Assembly: GCA_026394055.1 (NCBI GenBank)
Contig: JAPKYZ010000098.1
Location: 1-64,000, forward strand
Source: Acidobacteriota bacterium
GTDB taxonomy: Bacteria; Acidobacteriota; Terriglobia; Bryobacterales; Bryobacteraceae
Direction of reading: 5' to 3'
Length of the DNA: 64,000 nt
Made by a program: the position numbers and the translations under genes. Each line of letters starts with the position of its first letter. Positions within the stretch are counted from its first letter, which is position 1. Positions 25,673 through 33,474 of this stretch are shown here, one piece after another. The notes beneath the pieces were generated by a model. It ran no database searches and had not been told where the DNA came from. It saw nothing but the letters and a program-made list of their open reading frames with translations.

Positions 25673-26529
25673 TTCTTGGGTCCGGTCATGATCCAGAGCG
25701 TGCCGAAATCTCTCAGGTTGGTGCGCGTGCCGGGGTGGCCCGCCCACCAATCTTCATGGTTGAAGTGGTAGGGGTTGTCGTTCACCCGCGTCTTCTCATC
25801 CAGATCGCCCAGAGCAATGTTTAAGCCCATTTGGCGATCACCGAGCGTGGTTGAATAAAACTTGCCCGGCTCCACTTCCAGGCACGGGTTAAACGCGACC
25901 GACCATTCAACGACATACTTGCGCGGCTTGGCCTGCGGGTCGCCCGAGCGCTTGGCCGCGCAGTCCATCGCGCCATCGAGAATCCATTTCTGATAGGTGT
26001 TCCAGGCCGCTTCGTTCGACCGGGGTTCACCTTCCAGAATGCCGCCCACGCCCACGCCGCCCTTGCGGGACTTGGTGAGGTTGCAGACCATCTGCCAGCT
26101 TTGCCCATTGCCCGCCGCGTTTTCTTTTCCGGTCCACTTGTTGGTGGCGTTGATCAGCAGCTCCATCTCATCGCCGAACCAGGGGAAGCCTTCGCGCGTG
26201 AGCTGATGCACCTTGGGGTTGTTGTCCGGCAGCCAGCGCGGCGTGTCGATGCCGTAGAGCACATCGTCGGTGATCTCAAAGGCGAAGTAGAGGCGCTGGC
26301 CGTCATGCTTCACCCAGCCCTTTAGCGCGAGATCTTTGGGATCGGTGGTGCGCGAGAACTGGGGGGTCCAATCGAGCACGCCGGTGAAGGCGGTGGCGTC
26401 GTTGTATTCGCCCTTCGACAGCACGCCGTCGATCTGCGGCGTCTTGCCGCGATACGCCTTCAGCTCGCGCGCGAATTCACCGGCGGTGGCGCACGTGGTG
26501 GCCAGCAAGATGACGGCGGGCAGTCTCAT
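25669..26529 (-). CDS. Secreted carbohydrate-binding module family 9-like protein
   Basis: A 286-residue protein with a cleavable signal (MRLPAVILLATTCATAGEFA). The mature part has the CBM9-like pattern: KTPQIDGVLSKGEYNDATAFTG at the start, WVKHDGQRLYFAFEITDD in the first sheet and NPYHFNHEDWWAGHPGTR near the end. Such domains in Acidobacteria and Bacteroidetes sit in sugar-related secreted proteins; no catalytic domain is fused. Both ends overlap neighbours by 4 bp (cpoB upstream and the DeoC homologue downstream), so it is translated with the tail of the Tol-Pal unit. Confidence 0.75.
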   Translation of the reverse strand: MRLPAVILLATTCATAGEFARELKAYRGKTPQIDGVLSKGEYNDATAFTGVLDWTPQFSRTTDPKDLALKGWVKHDGQRLYFAFEITDDVLYGIDTPRWLPDNNPKVHQLTREGFPWFGDEMELLINATNKWTGKENAAGNGQSWQMVCNLTKSRKGGVGVGGILEGEPRSNEAAWNTYQKWILDGAMDCAAKRSGDPQAKPRKYVVEWSVAFNPCLEVEPGKFYSTTLGDRQMGLNIALGDLDEKTRVNDNPYHFNHEDWWAGHPGTRTNLRDFGTLWIMTGPKK

Positions 26530-27401
26530 TTCTTCTTCCGCGCCGGGGCCGCGGCGGCCGGTGTCAACCGCTTGACCTGATCCTTGGCTTTAGCCGCCTG
26601 CTCACTGGTGGGCGCCCTCTTCACCAGTGAGCGGAACTGGGCGGCCGCTTCGGCCCGCTGGTCCAGCTTGCCCAGCGCGAGGCCCTTCATGTACATCGCA
26701 TCCAGCGTCTTGTTGTTCTCCGGGTACCCCTCCACCACCGCGTCGAAGGCCGTTATGGCGTCTTCAAACTTCTCGCGCTGATAGGCCAGTTCACCCACGT
26801 AGAACTTGGCGTTGGGGGCCAGGTCGGTGGAGCCGTAGAAGCGCAGGAACTCGGTGAAGCGCTGTTCGGCCAGGTCAAACTGGCCGCTCGATTTGGCGCG
26901 CATCGCTTCCTGGTAGACCGCTTCGGAGGTCATGCCGGGCGGCGGGGCATTGGGGTCCTGCGGCGGCGCGGCCGGGGGCGCCTGCATGATCTTGACGGCG
27001 TTGTTCAAGTCCACCATCTGCGCTTGGATCTTGCGCATCTGGCTATTCACCTCGCGGAGCGTTTCCTTGAAGCCGCCCATCTCGGTGGACAGCTCGTCCA
27101 CTTTGCTGCCGATGGTGGCCACGGGGGCGATCAGGGCCTTCTGCTGGGCCGACATGGCGGCTTCGAGACCGCCCACGACGGTGGCGATCTTGCCCTGGTT
27201 CTCGATAGCTTGCGTGACCAGCTTCTCGATGGCCGCCAGGCGTTCGGCCTGCGTCCGTTCCATGGTCTTCAACTGGTCCTGCAGCAGGCCCAAGTCGCGC
27301 TGCATCTCCACCAGCTGGTCGCGCTTCTGTGCCCAGAGGGCGGGAGTGACAGCCACCGCCATCACCAGCATCAACCGTCCCATTCGCTTGGCACCAATCA
27401 T
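26526..27401 (-). CDS. cpoB: Tol-Pal system protein CpoB (YbgF)
   Basis: A 291-residue periplasmic protein: signal peptide (to about AVTPALWAQ), a coiled-coil region (about 25-140, rich in Gln, Lys, Glu), a Pro-rich linker (APPAAPPQDPNAPPPG) and C-terminal TPR-type repeats (YQEAMRAKSSGQFDLAEQRF, FEDAITAFDAVVEGYP). CpoB links peptidoglycan synthesis with Tol-mediated outer-membrane constriction. ATG 27401 is preferred because GGGAGGCGAG lies just upstream; a start at 27431 is possible. It follows pal, but an intrinsic terminator lies between them, so expression may be uncoupled. Confidence 0.9.
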   Translation of the reverse strand: MIGAKRMGRLMLVMAVAVTPALWAQKRDQLVEMQRDLGLLQDQLKTMERTQAERLAAIEKLVTQAIENQGKIATVVGGLEAAMSAQQKALIAPVATIGSKVDELSTEMGGFKETLREVNSQMRKIQAQMVDLNNAVKIMQAPPAAPPQDPNAPPPGMTSEAVYQEAMRAKSSGQFDLAEQRFTEFLRFYGSTDLAPNAKFYVGELAYQREKFEDAITAFDAVVEGYPENNKTLDAMYMKGLALGKLDQRAEAAAQFRSLVKRAPTSEQAAKAKDQVKRLTPAAAAPARKKK

Positions 27402-27440
27402 CGTCTCGCCTCCCAAAATAGCCACGTTCACTATGATCCG

Positions 27441-27480
27441 ACAAAAAGAAAGGGCGGTGCGCTTGATGCGCCCGCCCCTT
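27441..27480 (-). terminator. Rho-independent terminator between pal and cpoB
   Basis: On the minus strand GGGCGGGCGC pairs with GCGCACCGCCC (10 bp with one bulged base, 5 nt loop; plus-strand arms 27452-27462 and 27468-27477), followed by TTTCTTTTTG. It lies after pal and before cpoB. It should terminate or attenuate the tolQ-pal transcript, so cpoB and the genes after it may be made at a lower level. Confidence 0.75.
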
Positions 27481-27575
27481 CCTCACTTGCTTCGATTTTA
27501 ACGGAACCGTTGCCCCAACGGCAGCAGGCCTGCCATTCTCAACCAAGCCTACTGGCCAGCCATTCTCGGGCCAGC

Positions 27576-28352
27576 CTACTGGCCGGCGGAGAAGTGAGCG
27601 CGGCGGTTCTTCTGGTAGCACGCTTCGTTGGCCTCGGTGCAGGTCGGCCGTTCCTTGCCGAAGCTGACCGTCTTCAACTTGTCGCCTGCTACACCCAGCT
27701 GCACCAGGAACTCCTTGGCCGCCGTCGCGCGACGGTCGCCCAGGCCCAGGTTGTACTCGGCGGAGCCACGCTCGTCGCAATGGCCTTCCACGTTGACGGT
27801 GGCGTTGGGGTACTTGTCGCGGAAGATCCCCTTCAGCGCTTCCGAGTCACGGGTGAGGATGTTGCGCGCGTCTTCGCGGATCTCGCTCTTGTCGAAATCA
27901 AACGGCGCGTCCTGCAGCTGCTGCGCCAGCAGATCGCTCAACGAGATCGTGGCGACCGGCGGCGGCGGGGGCGGCGGCGGCGGGGGAGCCGTCACGTTCA
28001 CCGTCGCGGTGGCGGAATCGCTGCCACCAGGGCCGTCAGCCTTCGCCGTATAGGTGGTGGTGGCCGTCGGGCACACGCGCTGCGTACCGCTGCCGGCTAC
28101 CTTGCCCACGCCGGGCGTGATGTTTACTTCGGTCGCATTCGCCGCATTCCAACGGAGCGTCGCGCACTGGCCGCGCTCCACGGTGGTGGGTTCCGCGCTA
28201 AACGTAATCGACGGGCGCGGCGGCGGCGGCGCTGGGGCCACAGCCACCGGCTTGGGCGGCGGTGGCGGTGCCGGAGCCTTTTTCTTACAACCAGTTACAC
28301 CCACTGCCAGGGTGAGCGCCAGCATCAGGGCGCCAATGTTTCGTTTCGTCAT
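27576..28352 (-). CDS. pal: Peptidoglycan-associated lipoprotein Pal with inserted Ig-like domain
   Basis: A 258-residue outer-membrane lipoprotein. The lipobox GVTGC places the lipidated Cys at residue 22. A first proline run (PAPPPPPKP, PAPPPPRP) is followed by an Ig-like beta domain of about 75 residues (ITFSAEPTTVERGQCATLRW to YTAKADGPGG), then a second polyproline run of ten Pro, then the OmpA-type peptidoglycan-binding domain (FDFDKSEIR, VEGHCDERGSAEYNLGLGDRRA). Typical Pal has only a short linker, so the Ig-like insert is a variation. Start ATG 28352 fits the signal. Order with tolB upstream supports the call. Confidence 0.93.
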   Translation of the reverse strand: MTKRNIGALMLALTLAVGVTGCKKKAPAPPPPPKPVAVAPAPPPPRPSITFSAEPTTVERGQCATLRWNAANATEVNITPGVGKVAGSGTQRVCPTATTTYTAKADGPGGSDSATATVNVTAPPPPPPPPPPVATISLSDLLAQQLQDAPFDFDKSEIREDARNILTRDSEALKGIFRDKYPNATVNVEGHCDERGSAEYNLGLGDRRATAAKEFLVQLGVAGDKLKTVSFGKERPTCTEANEACYQKNRRAHFSAGQ

Positions 28353-28423
28353 GGTTTTCGAGTCTGCCTCCCTACGTAATCCTAACAACCAATAGCCTAA
28401 ACCGTTACTTTACTCCATTTTGG

Positions 28424-29761
28424 CTACTTGCTCCAAACGGGCATGGTGTTCGATCCAACGCTCGTGAGCCGCTTCACTTGGGTCCCGTCGGCCAACATTG
28501 TGTAAATCTGGGGCGAGCCGCTCCGGTTGGAGCAGAACACCAAATGCCGTCCATCCGGGGCCCAGGTGGGATTTTCGTTGCGGCCCACGCCGTGCGTCAA
28601 CTGGATGTACGCTTTTTTCGTCACGTCCATTACAAATATATTGAAATTTCCCGGCTCAAATCCACGGGTCCACGCAAAAGAGATCAATTGGCCCTCAGGA
28701 TGCCAGCTGGGATTGACGGCGTCGCCCTCGCCGGAGGTCAGCCGCTCAATCCCGGTGCCGTCGATCGACATCTTGTACAGCTGCGGCGGTCCAGAGCGTC
28801 CGGAGGTGAAAATGACCTCGGCGCCCGTTTTCGGGTTCACCTTGGGTTCGGTTTCCACCGCGCGCACGCTGGTCAGGCGGCGGATGCCGCTGCCGTCGAT
28901 TCCGGCGATGAAAAGATTAGCAAAGCCGGCACCGAGCGACGAAGAAAAGATCAGGTTCTGCCCATCCGGCGTGAAATCCGGCGACGCGTTGACGCTGGCT
29001 TGCGGATTGACAAAGGGCAATTTGCGGTTGGTTTCCAGTGAATGCAGGATCACCGCCGGATTCTTTTGCGATAGCTGTGTAAAGGCCAGCTTGGTGTTGT
29101 CCTTGGACACTGACGGCATGAAGGACGTATAGCCCGGCCCGTACTGCGTCACCGGCCGTTGGTTGGAGCCATCGTAGTCCATCTGCCAGATCTCTTTGGA
29201 ATCGCGGCCCATTTGCCGGACGAAGTAGATCTTTGATCCGGCCAGCGACTTCACGCCGAAGCGCGCCAGAATGTCCGCCGCAAACTCCTGCGCCACTTGC
29301 CGCGCACCGGCCGCCGTGGGGTCACCAAAGTAGAGCTTGCCGATCACCTGCGCATTGGCCACATCCGGCTGCTTAACGTCAAACAGGAACCCGAACAGCA
29401 CCAGCCGTCCGTCCTGGATGGCGGTGTAGCCGAAGGCGAGATAGTTGGCGGCGACGGGCGGCTTGGCCCAATCGCCCATCACCACGCCGCGGGCGCCGAA
29501 ATCCTGCGGGCGCTGGGGGACGCTCAACGGGTACATGCTTTTGGGGGCGATCTTCAGCATGCCGGAGTTGTCGATCTCGTCAAATAGCGTGCGGTTGAAG
29601 ACGCCCATGTGCGTCTGCGCGTCGCCGGACCCGCGCATATCGGTAATCGCAATGACGGGTACCTGCCCGCCGGTCAACTTCACCAGGATGTCGCTCTGCT
29701 GCGAAGGCGCCTGGAACGCCGCCAGCAACAGTAGGAATGGGGCAAGAATTGTTTTGTTCAT
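28424..29761 (-). CDS. tolB: Tol-Pal translocation protein TolB
   Basis: A 445-residue periplasmic protein with a signal peptide (to about AAFQAPSQQ), an N-terminal alpha/beta domain (DILVKLTGGQ and following) and a C-terminal six-bladed propeller with recurrent WD40/Pd-type units (SPDFTPDGQNLIFSS, NPSWHPEGQLISFA, NPTWAPDGRHLVFCSNR). TolB binds Pal and, through its N-terminus, TolA. ATG 29761 overlaps the tolA stop by 4 bp (ATGA). The family length matches. Confidence 0.95.
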   Translation of the reverse strand: MNKTILAPFLLLLAAFQAPSQQSDILVKLTGGQVPVIAITDMRGSGDAQTHMGVFNRTLFDEIDNSGMLKIAPKSMYPLSVPQRPQDFGARGVVMGDWAKPPVAANYLAFGYTAIQDGRLVLFGFLFDVKQPDVANAQVIGKLYFGDPTAAGARQVAQEFAADILARFGVKSLAGSKIYFVRQMGRDSKEIWQMDYDGSNQRPVTQYGPGYTSFMPSVSKDNTKLAFTQLSQKNPAVILHSLETNRKLPFVNPQASVNASPDFTPDGQNLIFSSSLGAGFANLFIAGIDGSGIRRLTSVRAVETEPKVNPKTGAEVIFTSGRSGPPQLYKMSIDGTGIERLTSGEGDAVNPSWHPEGQLISFAWTRGFEPGNFNIFVMDVTKKAYIQLTHGVGRNENPTWAPDGRHLVFCSNRSGSPQIYTMLADGTQVKRLTSVGSNTMPVWSK

Positions 29762-30513
29762 CGTTTTAGCTCAAACCAGAATTCGATCCGCGCGGAGTCC
29801 CGCTCAAACTGTGGAGGCAAAGGTGGAAGCGGAGCGGAGTCATAGATGGCCCGCTGGGAGGTGGAATCAAGCTGATAGTTGCCGCTCGATTTCAGCACCT
29901 TCACATCCTTCACGCTGCCATCGCGGTAGATGGTGAAAGTGACCACAGCCACCGGCAAGGTCCGGATCTGCGCCGGGATCTCTTGCGTCCGCCAGTTCTG
30001 CGCCACGCGCTGCCGCAGCAACGCCTCATACCAGCCAAAGCGTGTGCCCAGCGCGCTATTGGCGCCGGTGCCGACGCCGCCCGCGCCGGGCACGCCAAAC
30101 ATGGGTGACACCGCGCGTTGGCCCACGTCGGACGCTACTTGATTCGACTTCACCTCGGTCTTAAATCGCTGGGTGGCGGCGGCCACGTCGGTCAACTTGC
30201 GCTTCTCGCGCTTCATTTTCAGCGAGACGGCGTCGGGGTCATCCACCTGCTTTTTGGCGGTGGCCTTTTCCTGCTTGGGCGTCGGTGTTTCCGATTCGGT
30301 GTCGTTGGCCACGGGGTTCACCGGGCCGGGCCGTGAGGGCAGGGGGATCTGGCTGACCGCTTGTACAGCCACACTGCCGCCGCCCTGCGCATTGGGGTCT
30401 CCCCACTGTTCGCGCCCGCGCGCCTGCCACCAGGACCACGCCAGTGCCAGCCCAATGACAACTCCATGCAACAACATGGAGCTTCCCAGCGGACGTGCCA
30501 AGCGTTGGGTCAT
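29758..30513 (-). CDS. tolA: TolA/TonB-like energy transducer
   Basis: About 251 residues: one N-terminal membrane helix (SSMLLHGVVIGLALAWSWW), a Pro/Lys/Glu-rich central region and a C-terminal TonB/TolA domain (VVTFTIYRDGSVKDVKVLKSSG, SAPLPPLPPQF). It spans the periplasm and couples TolQR to Pal/TolB. Two starts are possible: ATG 30513 and TTG 30531, which would add six residues; neither has a clear ribosome binding site. Position between tolR and tolB supports TolA rather than TonB. Confidence 0.88.
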   Translation of the reverse strand: MTQRLARPLGSSMLLHGVVIGLALAWSWWQARGREQWGDPNAQGGGSVAVQAVSQIPLPSRPGPVNPVANDTESETPTPKQEKATAKKQVDDPDAVSLKMKREKRKLTDVAAATQRFKTEVKSNQVASDVGQRAVSPMFGVPGAGGVGTGANSALGTRFGWYEALLRQRVAQNWRTQEIPAQIRTLPVAVVTFTIYRDGSVKDVKVLKSSGNYQLDSTSQRAIYDSAPLPPLPPQFERDSARIEFWFELKR

Positions 30514-30534
30514 CGCAGGGTGAACGGCCAAGCG

Positions 30535-30975
30535 TTAGCGCCGCCGGCGCGTATCCTCCTGCGTGGTGGTGACAATGCGCACGTCAATCTTGGCCCGGCC
30601 CAGTATGTCGATCACTTGCACGGCTGTATCCCAAGACGTCGCCTTGTCGGCGCGGACGTACACCGCTTTGCCATTTTTCCCATACTGCGCGCGCACCTTG
30701 TCGGCCAGTTCATTGATGTTCACCGGCTTGTCGGCCAGGTAGACTTCGCCTGACCGCGTGACGCTGACCACCGGCAGATCCTCTGAGCTGGCCTTCTCCT
30801 GCTTCACCTTGGGGACTTCGATTTCCAGGCCAAACTCCATCGCCTGCGCCGTGATCATAAAGATGATCAGCAGCACCAGCACCACGTCCACCAGCGGCAC
30901 GACGTTCATCTCCGATAGCGTGCCACCGCCGTAGCGGCGTCCGCGCCCGTTGCTGCCGCCCAAGTTGAAAGCCAT
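30535..30975 (-). CDS. tolR: TolR/ExbD-family protein
   Basis: A 146-residue protein with one membrane helix bearing the proton-path Asp (MNVVPLVDVVLVLLIIFMI) and a periplasmic ExbD domain (VSVTRSGEVYLADKPVN, VYVRADKATSWDTAVQVID). It forms the proton channel with TolQ. Located between tolQ and tolA in the standard order; the N-terminus has a glycine-rich leader (NLGGSNGRGRRYGGG). Confidence 0.93.
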   Translation of the reverse strand: MAFNLGGSNGRGRRYGGGTLSEMNVVPLVDVVLVLLIIFMITAQAMEFGLEIEVPKVKQEKASSEDLPVVSVTRSGEVYLADKPVNINELADKVRAQYGKNGKAVYVRADKATSWDTAVQVIDILGRAKIDVRIVTTTQEDTRRRR

Positions 30976-30990
30976 TGCCGCCCGTTCTCC

Positions 30991-31641
30991 CTATTGGTTC
31001 TCGTAGGTGCGTTCCGCGAAGTTCATGAACTCGAGCGTGAAATCTTCCAGGCGCGTGCCCATTTCCCGGACCTGGTTGGAAAACCAGTTGTAGAAGATCG
31101 CCGCCGGGACAGCCGCGGCCAGGCCCAACGCCGTCGCGACCAGCGCTTCCGCAATGCCCGGGCCTACCGTTCGCAAACTGGCCGACCCTGCGCTCGACAA
31201 GGCCTGGAAGGCATCGATGATGCCCCAGACGGTGCCGAACAGGCCGATAAAGGGCGTGACGGTGGCAATGGTGGCCAGCCAGTTCAGGCTGATCTCCAGT
31301 TGCCGGATCTCTTCGCCGATGCCCAGCTGCAGGTTGCGCTCAATTGCGGTGCGGTTGAAGATGGTGCGCCGCGCCTTCACCTGGCGGTCCACTTCGGCGT
31401 AGCCGTATTCGAACACGGTGGCCAGCGGCGCCCCGCGGAACTGCTCAATGGCGAGCGAAAGTTGATCGAGCGCTCCGGCTTTGCGGAACGCGCGCAGGAA
31501 GTTCAAGTTGGCTTGGCGGAGCCGCCGGAAGCGGCCCCACTTGGAGAACACCACCGTCCAGGAGAACAGCGACGCCGCCGCAAGCAGGAGAAACACCGCG
31601 AACGTCAGCGGTTTAGTGGGATCAATCAGCTGCCAGATCAC
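30991..31641 (-). CDS. tolQ: TolQ/ExbB-family protein
   Basis: A 216-residue MotA/TolQ/ExbB protein with three membrane helices: residues about 12-33, and the pair near 125-148 and 160-190. The signature LATIATVTPFIGLFGTVWGI and VATALGLAAAVPAAIFYNWF is clear. It heads the tolQ-tolR-tolA-tolB-pal unit. GTG 31641 is the start, with GGGAG 4 nt upstream. It is divergent from recN over 96 bp. Confidence 0.95.
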   Translation of the reverse strand: MIWQLIDPTKPLTFAVFLLLAAASLFSWTVVFSKWGRFRRLRQANLNFLRAFRKAGALDQLSLAIEQFRGAPLATVFEYGYAEVDRQVKARRTIFNRTAIERNLQLGIGEEIRQLEISLNWLATIATVTPFIGLFGTVWGIIDAFQALSSAGSASLRTVGPGIAEALVATALGLAAAVPAAIFYNWFSNQVREMGTRLEDFTLEFMNFAERTYENQ

Positions 31642-31681
31642 GCGACTCCCATTGTATCGGCCTCAATGGAAACATTTCACC

Positions 31682-31708
31682 TATAAAATGTCGCCACCCG
31701 CTCGCGGG
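31682..31708 (+). promoter_or_regulatory. Candidate -10 element and small palindrome upstream of recN
   Basis: TATAAA at 31682-31687 lies about 50 bp before the recN start. No good -35 hexamer is found at 17 bp. CCCGC-TC-GCGGG (31697-31708) is a small perfect palindrome just downstream. recN is often SOS-controlled, but this palindrome does not match a LexA box I know. Weak evidence. Confidence 0.25.
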
Positions 31709-31737
31709 CTCCCCGATCAGCGCTAAACTCTCGTTAG

Positions 31738-33336
31738 ATGCTCGTCGAGCTTGTCGTCGAGAACTATGCCGTGGTGGAGCGGGTGCGGGTCCGTTTCCAT
31801 TCGGGCTTCAATCTGCTCACGGGCGAAACCGGCTCCGGTAAATCGATTGTTGTCGATGCCTTGGGTCTGGTCTTTGGTGAACGCGCCTCGGCCGACGCCA
31901 TCCGCAGCGGCGCCGATTGCGCGCGTGTTTCGGCCATCTTCGAAGGCGCCGATGGTGAGGATCTGATTGTCGAGCGCGAGATTCTGGCGAACGGCAAGAG
32001 CCGCGCATACCTGAACGGACGCCCCGTCACCGTGACTCAGTTGCGGGAACTGGCCCCCAGCCTGGGCGACATCCACGGCCAGCACGATCAGCAGGGCCTA
32101 TTCTCAGCGGACCGCCAGCGCGAACTGCTGGACGGCTTCGGGCAACTGGACACGGCGCCGGTGGCCAAGCTCTATGCCGAATGGCGGGCGGTGGCGGCGG
32201 AGCTGGAGCAACTGGAGACGCAAGAGCAGGAGCGGCTGCGCCAGGCTGACCTGTGGGCGTTCCAGAAGAAGGAAATCCAAGCGGCGGAGCTCAGCCCGGG
32301 CGAGGAAGAAGACCTCGCGCAGGAGCGGCGGCGCCTTTCGAACGTGGGCAAGCTGCAGACGGCCGCGGCGGAGGCGTATGGCGCGCTCGATGATGGTACG
32401 GAGTCCGTGGCCGCGCATCTGCGGCTGGCGCTGAAACGCTTGGAAGAGTTGAGCCGTCTGGATGATTCACTTTCGGCAACCGTGGAGGAGCTACGCACAG
32501 CCGAAGCCACGGTGCAGGAGGCCAGCCGCACGTTGGCGGCGTATCTCGATGGTTTGGAAGCCGATCCGCAGCGTTTGGACGACGTCGAAACGCGGTTGGC
32601 CGCGCTGGACAAGCTGAAGCGCAAGTACGGCAGCACGATCCCGGAGATCCTGGCGTATCTGGAACAAGTGGAGCAATCGCTCGAGCAGGCGGAGTCGGCC
32701 GAGGATCGGGCCAAGCAGCTGCGGGAGCGGCGCGAAGTGCTGGCTACGAGCTACCGCACCGCCGCCGCGAAGCTGACGGCTGCGCGGCAGGCGGCGGCCA
32801 AGAAGCTCGAAAAAAAGGTGGAGCAGGAACTGAAGTCGCTCGCGATGGAGCGGACGCGGCTGCTGGTCTCGTTTGAAGCCGCTGAGTGGTCGAGCCATGG
32901 TGCGGATCAGGTGACATTCCTGGTGTCCCCCAACCTGGGTGAAGAGCCGCGCCCGATGGAGAAAGTGCTCTCCGGCGGCGAACTGTCGCGTCTCGCCCTG
33001 GCCTTGAAATGCATCACTGGCACTGGCCCCGCCGGCCGCACCCTGGTGTTTGATGAAGTGGACGCGGGGATCGGTGGCGCGGTGGCGGAAGCCGTGGGCC
33101 GCCGATTGAAAGATGTGGCCAGTGATAACCAGGTGCTCTGCGTCACGCACCTGGCGCAGGTGGCCGCTTATGGCGAGCATCACTACGTGGTCGAAAAGCA
33201 CGAAGTGAAGGGCCGCACGGTGGCCTCGGTGACGGAGTTAACGCGGGACCAACGCATCCAGGAGCTGGGCCGCATGCTGGCGGGCGAGCGCGTGACGGCC
33301 GACGTGCTGAAGCACGCGGCGCAAATGATCGGGTAG
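31738..33336 (+). CDS. recN: DNA repair protein RecN
   Basis: A 532-residue SMC-like ATPase of double-strand break repair. The N-terminal head has Walker A GETGSGKS (29-36) and the family motif GDIHGQHDQQGLF. A coiled-coil arm rich in Glu, Gln, Arg and Leu occupies about 150-380. The C-terminal head has the ABC signature LSGGELSRLALALK, Walker B VFDEVDAGIGG and the switch VTHLAQVAAYG. Length is close to the usual 550. ATG 31738 matches the family start MLVELVVENYAVV. Confidence 0.95.
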   Translation: MLVELVVENYAVVERVRVRFHSGFNLLTGETGSGKSIVVDALGLVFGERASADAIRSGADCARVSAIFEGADGEDLIVEREILANGKSRAYLNGRPVTVTQLRELAPSLGDIHGQHDQQGLFSADRQRELLDGFGQLDTAPVAKLYAEWRAVAAELEQLETQEQERLRQADLWAFQKKEIQAAELSPGEEEDLAQERRRLSNVGKLQTAAAEAYGALDDGTESVAAHLRLALKRLEELSRLDDSLSATVEELRTAEATVQEASRTLAAYLDGLEADPQRLDDVETRLAALDKLKRKYGSTIPEILAYLEQVEQSLEQAESAEDRAKQLRERREVLATSYRTAAAKLTAARQAAAKKLEKKVEQELKSLAMERTRLLVSFEAAEWSSHGADQVTFLVSPNLGEEPRPMEKVLSGGELSRLALALKCITGTGPAGRTLVFDEVDAGIGGAVAEAVGRRLKDVASDNQVLCVTHLAQVAAYGEHHYVVEKHEVKGRTVASVTELTRDQRIQELGRMLAGERVTADVLKHAAQMIG

Positions 33337-33401
33337 CTTTTCAAAGCTGCGGGCACGTCTCCTTCCTCAGAAATTGCGATCCTGAGAGGGTTCCCGCAAA
33401 G

Positions 33402-33439
33402 CCGCCAAGCCGCCAAGAAATCCCTTTGCGCCTTGGCGG
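33402..33439. repeat. Palindromic CCGCCAAG repeat after recN
   Basis: CCGCCAAG occurs twice in direct orientation (33402-33409, 33410-33417) and its complement CTTGGCGG lies at 33432-33439, so the segment can form a hairpin. CGCCAAG-type palindromes are scattered between genes in many bacterial genomes. An adjacent smaller stem CTCAG/CTGAG surrounds 33366-33386. It lies between the convergent recN and SGNH genes and may act as a bidirectional terminator, but lacks a T run. Confidence 0.5.
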
Positions 33440-33474
33440 GAATTCAGAGGTTGGGTACTGAGCAGGCGGCCCGC

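Noticed and set aside
31697..31708. LexA-type operator before recN
   Set aside because: CCCGC-TC-GCGGG does not match a LexA box known to me and is too short and GC-rich to claim.
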